Shown: in pieces, positions 16,774 to 24,873 of the stretch
Layout of the letters: each line of letters opens with the position of its first letter
How positions within the stretch are numbered: position 1 is the first letter of the stretch
NCBI GenBank assembly: GCA_963851105.1
Contig: CAWKNP010000002.1
Coordinates: 434,001 to 498,000 of the forward strand
Origin: DATARN01 sp963851105
GTDB lineage: Bacteria; Actinomycetota; Acidimicrobiia; Acidimicrobiales; Palsa-688
DNA length: 64,000 nucleotides
Direction: 5' to 3'
Notes under the pieces: model-generated
Told to the model about the DNA's origin: nothing
Seen by the model: the letters and a program-made list of their open reading frames with translations, nothing else
Databases searched by the model: none
Translations under genes and position numbers: made by a program

Positions 16774-18157
16774 CGAGCCGGCCGAGCTCCACGAGCAGCT
16801 CGCCCGCCGCCAGCAGCCCCTTCCAGAACTGGCCCATCACCATCCGCTCGTTGGGGGCGTGGAAGCGGTCGTCAGGCAGCGAGATGCCGAGGAACAGCAC
16901 CGGCGCCCCGAGCACCCGCCCGATGGCCTCCTCGGGCCCGCTGCCCCCCGACCGGGTGAACAACGGCGACGTCCCCCACACTCGCTCGATGGCCCGCACC
17001 AGGGCAGCCATGGCCGGGTGCTCGCAGGGGGTCAAGGCGGGCGCGACACCGCCTTCGGGGGTGACGGTCATGGTGACGCCCGGCGGCAGGCGCGCCGCCA
17101 ACCACTCGCCGACGGCGGCGGTCACCTCCTCGGGTCGCTGGTCGGGCACCAGGCGCAGCGCCAGCTTCACGTTGGCGGTGGCGGGCACGATCGTCTTGAT
17201 GCCGGGACCCTGGTAGCCGCCCGAGATCCCGACCACCTCGGCGGTGGGGCGGGTGCTGGTCCGCTCAATCGGGGTGAACCCGGTCTCGCCGCACAGCGCC
17301 TGGACCCCGGCGTGGACCATGAACTCGGCCTCGTCGAAGGGCTGGGCGGACAGCGACGCCGTCTCGACGGGTGACAGCGGCCGGACCCGATCGTAGAAAC
17401 CGCCGACGGTGACGCGCCCCTCGTCGTCGTGGAGGGCGGCTACCAGCTCGGCCGCTACCCGGGCGGCGTTGGGGACGGTGCCGCCCCACAACCCGCTGTG
17501 CAGGTCGGTCGTGCTGGTCGTCAGCTCGATGTCGAAGGCAACCAGGCCCCGCATGCCGACGGTGATCGACGGCACGTCGGGGGCGATCATCCCGGTGTCG
17601 GAGACCACGATGACGTCACACGCCAGCCTGTCGGCCTCGGCGACGAGCAGCGACTCGAAATGGGGGCTGCCGATCTCCTCCTCACCCTCGACGATGAACT
17701 TGAGGTTGACCGGCAGCGTCCCGCCGGTCGCCAGCAACCCCCGCGCCGCCTCGATCTGGTAGAGAACCTGCCCCTTGTCGTCGACCGCTCCGCGCCCCCG
17801 GCATTCTCCGTCGACGATGACCGGGGAAAAAGGGGGCGAGGTCCACAAGGCGATGGGATCGACCGGCTGCACGTCGTGGTGGCCATAGACGAGGACCGTC
17901 GGCGCGTCGGGCCCGGCGTGCAGCCAGTCGCCGTAGACCGCGGGCCCCGCGGCCGCTGCCTGGGGATCGATGAGGGTGACGTTTTCGAGGCCGGCTTCGA
18001 TCAGAAGGCGGGCGCAGAACTGCGCCGAAGCCCGCACGTCGGGCGCCCGGTCGGGGTGCGCCGAGATCGACGGGATCCGGAGCCACTCGAACAAGGTGGC
18101 GACAATCCGCTCCGCCTCGCTGACCGCGTAGGCGGCCAATCGCAGGTCAGCGGCCAT
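16766..18157 (-). CDS. M20 family dipeptidase
   Basis: A 463-residue cytoplasmic zinc metallopeptidase (carnosinase-like M20). Metal ligands and catalytic residues are in GHHDVQP, GRGAVDDKGQ, VEGEEEIGS, VVSDTG and the terminal HAPNERM; the lid domain holds the DLHSGLWGG loop. It cleaves dipeptides or related amides. I chose ATG 18157 because TACCGT lies exactly 6 nt upstream (leaderless). The Cys-cluster gene follows in overlap, and the TAP-type peptidase diverges, giving a small peptide-handling neighbourhood. Confidence 0.93.
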   Translation of the reverse strand: MAADLRLAAYAVSEAERIVATLFEWLRIPSISAHPDRAPDVRASAQFCARLLIEAGLENVTLIDPQAAAAGPAVYGDWLHAGPDAPTVLVYGHHDVQPVDPIALWTSPPFSPVIVDGECRGRGAVDDKGQVLYQIEAARGLLATGGTLPVNLKFIVEGEEEIGSPHFESLLVAEADRLACDVIVVSDTGMIAPDVPSITVGMRGLVAFDIELTTSTTDLHSGLWGGTVPNAARVAAELVAALHDDEGRVTVGGFYDRVRPLSPVETASLSAQPFDEAEFMVHAGVQALCGETGFTPIERTSTRPTAEVVGISGGYQGPGIKTIVPATANVKLALRLVPDQRPEEVTAAVGEWLAARLPPGVTMTVTPEGGVAPALTPCEHPAMAALVRAIERVWGTSPLFTRSGGSGPEEAIGRVLGAPVLFLGISLPDDRFHAPNERMVMGQFWKGLLAAGELLVELGRLDG

Positions 18158-18163
18158 CACCGC

Positions 18164-18204
18164 ACGGTACTGCAGCCCGTCGTACCTCCGGCCCCCACTA
18201 CCGT
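18164..18204. promoter_or_regulatory. Divergent leaderless promoters of the M20 and TAP peptidase genes
   Basis: TACCGT occurs on both strands: 18169-18164 (minus), 6 nt before ATG 18157, and 18199-18204 (plus), 7 nt before GTG 18212. The two -10 elements face away from each other, so their -35 regions must overlap within about 30 bp. Confidence 0.5.
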
Positions 18205-18211
18205 GACGGCC

Positions 18212-19753
18212 GTGATCTCCTCCCGGACGATGTGGCCGGCGCTCGTGGCGGTGACGCTGGTCGCGGCCTGCTCGTCGTCGGCCCCCAAAGCCGCCCGCAC
18301 CACGACGACGACGGGCGCCCCGGCCACGACTGCCAGCACCGCGCCGGCGACGACGCTCACCCTGCCGGCGGTCGCTCCGGTCACCTGGACGGCGTGCGCC
18401 GGCAATGCCGGTCCTCAGGGCGACGAGTGCGCCACCCTCCAGGTCCCCCTGGACTACGCCAATCCCTCCGCTCGCAAGATCGGCATCGCGCTCGACCGGT
18501 TGCCGGCCACCGGCACCAAGATCGGCTCGCTCCTCGTCAACCCCGGGGGCCCGGGGGCGTCGGGAGTCGACGCCCTCGATTACCTGGCCTCGTTGCTCTC
18601 GCCCGACGTCCTGGCCAAGTTCGACATCGTCGGCTTCGACCCGCGAGGGGTGGGGCGCTCGTCACCGGTGCGCTGCGCCACCGGGCCCCAGCTCGACCAG
18701 TACATCCACCTGAACCCTGCGCCCACCACCGACGCCGCCTTCGGCGCCCTGCTCGACGGGGCCAGAACCTTCGATCAGCGCTGCCAGGCCCTCAGCGGTG
18801 CATTGCTGCCGTTCGTCGGCACGATCAACGCGGCCCGTGACATGGACGAGATTCGCGCCGCCGTCGGCGACACCAAGCTCAGCTACATCGGCTTCTCCTA
18901 CGGGACGTTCCTCGGGGCGACGTACGCCGACCTGTTCCCCGACCACATCCGCGCCATGGTCCTCGACGGCGCCCTCAACCCCGCCCTCGACCCGATCAAC
19001 ACCAACATTGAGCAGGCGGCGGGCTTCGACAAGGAGCTCAACGCCTTCTTCGACTTCTGCACCGGTACGCCCATCTGCCCGTGGAAACCGACCGGCGCCA
19101 TACACGCCGCCTATGACGCCCTGATTGCCCGGATCGCGGCCAACCCCTTACCGGCGGGAGGCGGCCGCACACTCGGCCCCGGCGAGGCGTTTTTCGCAGT
19201 GGCCCAGGAGCTGTACGACCAGTCGACGTGGCCCGGCTTGGCCAGCGGCCTTTCCCAGGCCGAGGCGGGCGACGGCTCGCTGTTGCTGCAGTACTCCGAC
19301 CAGTACACCCAGCGCGATCCGAGCGGCGCCTACAGCAACGCCCTCGAGGCCAACAACGCCATCTCCTGTGTCGACCAGCCCTGGCCCCGGGATCCCAACG
19401 CACTGCGGACGGCGGCGGTGACGGCCAAGCAACGAGCCCCGGAATTCGGCATCGCCGACCTGTACGGCGCCCTGCCGTGCACGGGGTGGCCGGCGCCGCC
19501 GACGAGCGCCCCCCACGTGATCACCGCCGCCGCCAGCCCGCCGATCGTGGTGGTCGGATCGACCGGCGATCCCGCCACTCCGTACGTCGACGCCCAGGCC
19601 CTGGCCAGCCAGTTGACGCACGGCGTCCTGCTCACCCGCGTCGGTGACGGCCATACCGGCTACCGGTCGAGCGCCTGCATCCGGACCCATGTCGACGCCT
19701 ACCTCGTCTCGCTGACCGTGCCCGCCAAGGGGATCAGCTGCCCGAGCCCGTAA
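18212..19753 (+). CDS. Secreted lipoprotein alpha/beta hydrolase, tripeptidyl-aminopeptidase type
   Basis: A 513-residue exported serine peptidase of the SlpD/TAP group, which removes N-terminal peptides in the envelope. A lipoprotein signal ends at VAAC. A Thr/Ala-rich linker of about 40 residues follows. The nucleophile is Ser229 (GFSYGTF), with Asp453 (STGDPATP) and His481 (GDGHTGY); the oxyanion region is NPGGPGASG. GTG 18212 is chosen from the leaderless promoter; GTG 18203 and ATG 18230 are in frame. Confidence 0.9.
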   Translation: MISSRTMWPALVAVTLVAACSSSAPKAARTTTTTGAPATTASTAPATTLTLPAVAPVTWTACAGNAGPQGDECATLQVPLDYANPSARKIGIALDRLPATGTKIGSLLVNPGGPGASGVDALDYLASLLSPDVLAKFDIVGFDPRGVGRSSPVRCATGPQLDQYIHLNPAPTTDAAFGALLDGARTFDQRCQALSGALLPFVGTINAARDMDEIRAAVGDTKLSYIGFSYGTFLGATYADLFPDHIRAMVLDGALNPALDPINTNIEQAAGFDKELNAFFDFCTGTPICPWKPTGAIHAAYDALIARIAANPLPAGGGRTLGPGEAFFAVAQELYDQSTWPGLASGLSQAEAGDGSLLLQYSDQYTQRDPSGAYSNALEANNAISCVDQPWPRDPNALRTAAVTAKQRAPEFGIADLYGALPCTGWPAPPTSAPHVITAAASPPIVVVGSTGDPATPYVDAQALASQLTHGVLLTRVGDGHTGYRSSACIRTHVDAYLVSLTVPAKGISCPSP

Positions 19754-19790
19754 TCGGGCTCAGATCCTCTTGGCGCGGCAGACTGGGCGG

Positions 19791-21263
19791 GTGGCGACCA
19801 CCACCACTGCCGGCGCTGCCGGCGGTCTGAATTCGGATTCGGCGGCCCTGGTGGCCGACCTGTCGCGGGCGCTGGCCCCCGACCGGGTCCGGGCCCAGCC
19901 GACGGAGCTGGCGCTGTACCGCCGCGACGCCTCGATGCTGGCCGGCGACGCGGCGGTCATCTGCTTCCCGACGACCACGGCCGAGGTGGCGGCGGCGGTG
20001 CGCATAAGCCGGGCCCACGGCCGCCCCTTCGTACCGCGCGGTTCGGGCACCGGTCTGGCCGGCGGCGCGGTGCCCGTCGGGCCGTCGCCGCCGGTGGTCA
20101 TCGTCACGACGAAGATGGACAAGATCCTCTCGGTGGAGCCCGATACCCGGGTGGCTTGGGTGCAGCCCGGCGTGCTCAACCTCGACCTGACCCGGGCGGT
20201 GGCCCGCCACGGACTGCATTTCGCCCCTGACCCCTCCAGCCAGCAGTCGTGCACGATCGGCGGCAACGTGGCCAACAACTCCGGCGGGCCCCACTGCCTC
20301 CTGCACGGTGTGACCACCGCTCATGTGCTGGCCCTCGAGGTGGTCCTCGCCGACGGCTCGATCGTGGAGCTCGGCGGCCTCGACCCCGAGCCCGCGGGGT
20401 ACGACCTTCGGGGCGCCTTCGTCGGTAGCGAGGGCACGATGGGCATTGCCACGCGCATCGCGGTGCGCCTCACGCCTCTGCCGCCGGCGGTGACGACCAT
20501 GCTCGCCGACTTCACCAGCATCGAAACCGCCGCCGAGACGGTGAGCGGGATCATCGCGGCGGGCTTTGTTCCCGCAGCCCTCGAGATGATGGACCGGGAG
20601 ATCACCGCCGCGGTCGAAGCGTACGTCCATGCTGGTTTTCCGACCGATGCCGCGGCCGTGTTGCTGGTGGAGGTCGACGGCCTTGGCGGTGGTGTCGCGG
20701 CGGCTTCTGCTGCGATCGAGGCGCTGGCCCTGTCGCACGGCGCCCGGACGGTTCGGGTGGCGACCGATGCCGCCGAGCGGGCGCTGCTGTGGAAGGGTCG
20801 CAAGTCGGCGTTCGGCGCCGTCGCCCGGATCAAGCCCAACTACTACCTCCACGACACCGTCGTGCCCCGCAGCCAGCTGGTCGCCGTCCTCACCGCGGTG
20901 TACGAGATCGCGGCGCGCCACGAGTTGCGCTTGGGCAACGTGTTCCACGCCGGCGACGGCAACCTCCACCCGCTGATCCTGTTCGACAAGCGCGAGCCCG
21001 GGGTCATGGACCGGGTCCTGGCCGCCGGCATGGAGATCATCGAGGTGTGCGTGGCCGCCGGCGGCATGTTGACCGGCGAGCACGGGATCGGACTCGAGAA
21101 GCGCGACTACATGGGCCTGGTCTTCACCGCCGCCGATCTCGAAGCCCAGTCGTGGCTCCGGCGGGCTTTCGATCCCGACGAGGCGTGCAACCCGTGGAAG
21201 GTGTTGCCCGCCGGCTCCCGTTGCGGCGACCTGCAGAGCGTGCCGCCGGGGGCGTGGATATGA
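19791..21263 (+). CDS. glcD: Glycolate oxidase subunit GlcD (FAD-linked)
   Basis: A 490-residue FAD-binding oxidase of the VAO/PCMH type that oxidises glycolate or related 2-hydroxyacids. The FAD domain shows PRGSGTGLAGGAVP and TIGGNVANNSGGPHC; the C-terminal part shows NVFHAGDGNLHP and TGEHGIGLEKR. I favour GTG 19791 (CAGACT 6 nt upstream, weak); TTG 19770 is also in frame. It is the first gene of glcDEF, and its stop overlaps the glcE start. Confidence 0.95.
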   Translation: MATTTTAGAAGGLNSDSAALVADLSRALAPDRVRAQPTELALYRRDASMLAGDAAVICFPTTTAEVAAAVRISRAHGRPFVPRGSGTGLAGGAVPVGPSPPVVIVTTKMDKILSVEPDTRVAWVQPGVLNLDLTRAVARHGLHFAPDPSSQQSCTIGGNVANNSGGPHCLLHGVTTAHVLALEVVLADGSIVELGGLDPEPAGYDLRGAFVGSEGTMGIATRIAVRLTPLPPAVTTMLADFTSIETAAETVSGIIAAGFVPAALEMMDREITAAVEAYVHAGFPTDAAAVLLVEVDGLGGGVAAASAAIEALALSHGARTVRVATDAAERALLWKGRKSAFGAVARIKPNYYLHDTVVPRSQLVAVLTAVYEIAARHELRLGNVFHAGDGNLHPLILFDKREPGVMDRVLAAGMEIIEVCVAAGGMLTGEHGIGLEKRDYMGLVFTAADLEAQSWLRRAFDPDEACNPWKVLPAGSRCGDLQSVPPGAWI

Positions 21264-22231
21264 CCGTGGCCGCGGGCGCCAGCCTGCGCGGCGTCGTGGA
21301 TCCGGTCCTCGAGGCTTTCGCCGGCGTGGTCGGTCCTTCCGGGCCGGTGGCGGTCGCCGGCGGGCGGACGCAGTGGTCGGTCGGCGGTCCCTGCCTGCCC
21401 GCGGCCCGGGTCGTCTCGGCGCCGGCGGGGGTAGTGGCCCACGAGCCCGCCGAGATGATCGTTCGGGTCCGGGCCGGCACGACGGTGGCCGCGCTGAACG
21501 CCGCGCTGGCCGAGGGAGGGCAGATGGTGCCGCTCGACCCCGCCGACCCTTCGCGGGCGACGGTGGGCGGTGTGCTGGCAGTCGGCCACAGCGGTGTCCG
21601 GCGACTGCGGTACGGGCCGGTGCGTGACACCGTGCTCGAGGTCCACGCTGTCTCGGCCGCAGGTGAGGTGGTTAAGGCCGGGGGCCCGGTGGTCAAGAAC
21701 GTCACCGGTTTCGACCTGTGCCGGCTGCTGGTGGGGTCGCTCGGGACGCTCGGCCTGCTGGCCGAGGTCGTGCTGCGGTGTCACCCGGTCCCGGTGGCCA
21801 GCCAGTGGCTGAGAGCATCGGGTGCCGATCCGTTTGCCGTTTTTTCCCGGCTGTATCGCCCGTCGTCGGTCCTCTGGGACGGGACACAGGTGTGGGTCCT
21901 GCTGGAAGGCCATCCCGATGACGTCGGGGCAGAGGCCGCGTCGCTCGGGCCGACGTTCGCCCCCGTGCCGGGCGCGCCGGCGGCTCCGGGCCAAGGTCGG
22001 ATCTCGGTGCCTCCGGGGGAGTTGCGGCGTCTTGCCACCGGCGGGCCTCGGTGGCTGGCTCACGTGGGGGTGGGCGTCGTGCAGACCTCCGACCCCGCTT
22101 CGCTGGCGGCGGCCCTAGGGCTGGCCTGGCCCCGGGCCCTGCCGCCGCGGGTCGCCTCCCTCCACGGCGAGCTGAAGCAGCGCTTCGATCCCTCGGGGCG
22201 GCTCAACCCCGGTCGCCAGGTGGGCCTGTGA
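21260..22231 (+). CDS. glcE: Glycolate oxidase subunit GlcE
   Basis: A 323-residue second FAD-binding subunit, shorter than GlcD. Family blocks are the early VAGGRTQW, then DPSRATVGGVLAVGHSGVRR, LRYGPVRDTVLEVHAV and VVKNVTGFDLCRLLVGSLG. It starts at the ATGA overlap with glcD and ends in a GTGA overlap with glcF, so the three subunits are translationally coupled. It forms the membrane-associated glycolate dehydrogenase with GlcD and GlcF. Confidence 0.94.
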   Translation: MTVAAGASLRGVVDPVLEAFAGVVGPSGPVAVAGGRTQWSVGGPCLPAARVVSAPAGVVAHEPAEMIVRVRAGTTVAALNAALAEGGQMVPLDPADPSRATVGGVLAVGHSGVRRLRYGPVRDTVLEVHAVSAAGEVVKAGGPVVKNVTGFDLCRLLVGSLGTLGLLAEVVLRCHPVPVASQWLRASGADPFAVFSRLYRPSSVLWDGTQVWVLLEGHPDDVGAEAASLGPTFAPVPGAPAAPGQGRISVPPGELRRLATGGPRWLAHVGVGVVQTSDPASLAAALGLAWPRALPPRVASLHGELKQRFDPSGRLNPGRQVGL

Positions 22232-23547
22232 CGGTGACCGGCGGCCGCGGAGCCGGCGGCGTGGCGGGCAACGATGTGGCTGCGGGCGGCGCGGTGGTCG
22301 GGGGCAGCGCCGACGGCGGGGTGGCTGCGGGCGGGGGCGGGGTCGTGGGCGGCGGCGTCAAGGTGACGAAGGGCCGTCTCCCCGTCGACGACGACGAGCT
22401 GGCCGCGTGCGTGTCGTGCGGTCTCTGCCTCCCGAGCTGCCCCACCTACCGGGTCACCGGTGAGGAATCGGCGTCGCCGCGCGGGCGCATCGCCGCCATG
22501 CGGGCGGTGCACGCGGGCGCCGTCATGGACGCTCCGTTCACCGAGTTCATGGACCTGTGCGTCCAGTGCCGGGCTTGCGAGGTGGCGTGCCCCTCCGCGG
22601 TGCCCTTCGGTCGCCTGATGGAAGGCGCCCGCCACGCCCTGGTCGTCGAGACCCGGTACCAGCCGTGGTGGCGCCGGGCCGGCTACGCCGTGCTCGGCCA
22701 TCACCGGGTGTTGCTCGCCTTGACGGCGGTAGGCGCGGCCGCGCAACGAGCCGGCCTGATCCCCGGCGCGCTCAGCCGCAGGTTCGCCCTCCCCCGGTTG
22801 CCGCTGCGCCGGCCCCCCCTGGCGGCCACCGGTACCGACGTGTATCTGTTCACCGGCTGCGTCATGGACGCCTGGCAGCGTCAGGTTCATGTGGCGGCGG
22901 CGTCGGTCATCTCCGCGACGGGCGCGGGGGTCGCACTGCCGGGACGGGGCGGCGACTGTTGCGGTGCCCTGCACACCCACGCCGGGCTCTCCGACCAGGC
23001 CCGGCGCCTGGCCGTCCGGGTGATGGCGTCGATGCCGGGGGAGGCGCCCATCGTGGTGGACTCCGCGGGTTGCGGGGCCGCCCTCAAGGACTACGGGCAT
23101 CTCCTGGGTACAGCCGAGGCAGCCGACTTCGCTCGCCGGGTCAGCGATGTTCACGAGTGGCTGGCGCCGCGTTTGGACCGGCTCCCTCCTTTTTCTCCCG
23201 GCGCCGGGGCGAAAGGCCCGGTTGCCATCCAGGATCCCTGCCACCTCCGCCACGTCCAGCGGGCCCACGTGGCGGTCCGGACCGTCCTCGCCCCGTACGT
23301 TTCGGTGGTGGAGCTCGACGACGAGGGCATGTGCTGCGGCGCCGGTGGCGCCTACAGCGCCCAGCATCCCGCCATGGCCGGGCTCATCAGGGACCGTAAG
23401 CTGGCCGCCATCGAGCGCAGCGGCGCCCGGGTCGTGGCCAGCGCCAACCCCGGTTGCGCCCTGTGGTTGGCGGCCGCGGGTGTCGAGGTCCGCCACCCCG
23501 TCGAGCTGATCGCCGAGGCGATAGGAGGGCCCGGAAATGGCCGGTGA
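22228..23547 (+). CDS. glcF: Glycolate oxidase iron-sulfur subunit GlcF
   Basis: A 439-residue electron-transfer subunit. Two [4Fe-4S] motifs (CVSCGLCLPSCP and CVQCRACEVACP) are followed by two CCG domains (GDCCGALHTHAG and GMCCGAGGAYS) that bind a further cluster. Electrons pass from GlcDE to the quinone pool. The N-terminal 45 residues are a Gly/Val/Ala-rich low-complexity extension absent from typical GlcF, so GTG 22228 may not be the true start; it is nonetheless exactly coupled (GTGA) to glcE. Confidence 0.93.
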   Translation: MTVTGGRGAGGVAGNDVAAGGAVVGGSADGGVAAGGGGVVGGGVKVTKGRLPVDDDELAACVSCGLCLPSCPTYRVTGEESASPRGRIAAMRAVHAGAVMDAPFTEFMDLCVQCRACEVACPSAVPFGRLMEGARHALVVETRYQPWWRRAGYAVLGHHRVLLALTAVGAAAQRAGLIPGALSRRFALPRLPLRRPPLAATGTDVYLFTGCVMDAWQRQVHVAAASVISATGAGVALPGRGGDCCGALHTHAGLSDQARRLAVRVMASMPGEAPIVVDSAGCGAALKDYGHLLGTAEAADFARRVSDVHEWLAPRLDRLPPFSPGAGAKGPVAIQDPCHLRHVQRAHVAVRTVLAPYVSVVELDDEGMCCGAGGAYSAQHPAMAGLIRDRKLAAIERSGARVVASANPGCALWLAAAGVEVRHPVELIAEAIGGPGNGR

Positions 23548-23737
23548 ATTCCAGGAGATCCGCGAGCGCCTCCAGGCGATCTCCGAGGAGCTCGCCGATC
23601 TCGCCATCCAGCGGCTCCGGGAGTCGATCGACGCGGGCGGCACCGAACTTCCCGTCGACGAGCGCCGCCTCACCCGTGCCCGCCGGGCGGTCGAGAAGGC
23701 GGCGGCCATCCTTTCCGAGGGCGACGACAGCGACTGA
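23537..23737 (+). CDS. Small helical protein, glc operon
   Basis: A 66-residue protein overlapping the glcF 3' end by 11 nt. It is predicted to be almost entirely helical (FQEIRERLQAISEELADLAI, then RRLTRARRAVEKAAAIL) with an acidic tail. Its length and heptad-like spacing suggest a two-helix coiled coil. It is coupled to glcDEF, but no role is known. The frame has good codon usage. Confidence 0.6.
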   Translation: MAGEFQEIRERLQAISEELADLAIQRLRESIDAGGTELPVDERRLTRARRAVEKAAAILSEGDDSD

Positions 23738-23766
23738 GCCCCGATGGGGTTGACGCCGGGAGGCGG

Positions 23767-24855
23767 CTACGCGGTGGCGACGATGGCGGGCATGGGAGGG
23801 GCGCTCGGGAGCTGGTTGAGGGCGTCGATGAGCAACCGGAGGCGGGCGTAAGACATTCGGTCGAAGCGCAAGGCGATCCGTGGCAGGTCGGGATGGTCCT
23901 CGGTCCGGGACTCGGGTGGCAGGGGCCCGGGCAACGCCTCGATGACGCCGCCCGATGCGATGTCGGCGAACTCCTCCGACAGGGCGGCCAGCTCGGCGGC
24001 GGTGGGCAGGACCTTCAGCCGCAGCACCAGGGTGTGGCCCACGAAGCGCAGCGAGTGGTAGTTGCGGTAGAAGCCGAAAAGTTCAGCGGCTGCTTCGGCC
24101 ACGCTGTCGGTGATCTTGTAGAAGTAGCGGTCGTCGGGGTTGATGAGCTTGCGGGGCTCGACCTCGGTGATGAGCCAGTCCTCCCAGGCGTGCCAGTACG
24201 TGCCGCCCGGGACTTCGAGCAGCACGATGGGCGCGGGCGCCGCCTTGCCCGTCTGGAGCAGGGTCAGCAGCTCGAACTCCTCGTCGAGGGTCCCGAAGCC
24301 ACCCGGCAGGACGGCGAAGCCGTCGGACTCCTTGATCAGCAGGAGCTTGCGGGTGAAGAAGTACTTCATGGAGACCAGCTTGGGGTCCGACGCGATGAAC
24401 TCGTTGGGCTCGGTCTCGAACGGCAGCTCGATGTTGATGCCGAAGGCATGATCGGGTCCCGCTCCCTCCAGCCCGGCGGCCATGATGCCGGGGCCGGCGC
24501 CGGTCACCGTCGACCAGCCGTGGGCGGCGAGTACAGCGGCCAGGTCCCGGGCCTGGCGGTAGAGCGGGTCAGTCTGCAGGGTTCGGGCCGATCCGAACAT
24601 CGTGACCTTCGGAACATGGCGGTGCGGAGCGAAGACCTGGAAACCGGCGCGCATCTCCCGTAGCGCCGAACTGGCGATCTTGAGGTCGAGGCGGTCGGTC
24701 TTGTCGGTCGCCAGATGCACCGCGGTGGTGAAGATGTCCAGCAGCTGATCGCGGTTGGCGCTGACACCGAGGGTGTCGAGGAGGGCTTCGAGCTCCTTGT
24801 CGACCTCGGGGTTGCCGGTACGGCTGGCGCGCCGGCGGGGAGAGGGATCGCTCAT
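23767..24855 (-). CDS. LOG family (Rossmann fold nucleotide-binding) protein
   Basis: A 362-residue protein with the TIGR00730/LOG core: VTMFGSAR, TGAGPGIMAAG, the diagnostic PGGFGTLDE and a nearby Glu-rich helix. LOG proteins are nucleoside 5'-monophosphate phosphoribohydrolases that release free bases such as cytokinins. This one is longer than the roughly 190-residue core enzymes, with an N-terminal helical domain and a C-terminal tail, as in many actinobacterial paralogues. It begins 18 nt after fbiC ends, so both are probably in one transcript. Confidence 0.88.
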   Translation of the reverse strand: MSDPSPRRRASRTGNPEVDKELEALLDTLGVSANRDQLLDIFTTAVHLATDKTDRLDLKIASSALREMRAGFQVFAPHRHVPKVTMFGSARTLQTDPLYRQARDLAAVLAAHGWSTVTGAGPGIMAAGLEGAGPDHAFGINIELPFETEPNEFIASDPKLVSMKYFFTRKLLLIKESDGFAVLPGGFGTLDEEFELLTLLQTGKAAPAPIVLLEVPGGTYWHAWEDWLITEVEPRKLINPDDRYFYKITDSVAEAAAELFGFYRNYHSLRFVGHTLVLRLKVLPTAAELAALSEEFADIASGGVIEALPGPLPPESRTEDHPDLPRIALRFDRMSYARLRLLIDALNQLPSAPPMPAIVATA

Positions 24856-24873
24856 GGCCGGCCCAGCGCCTCG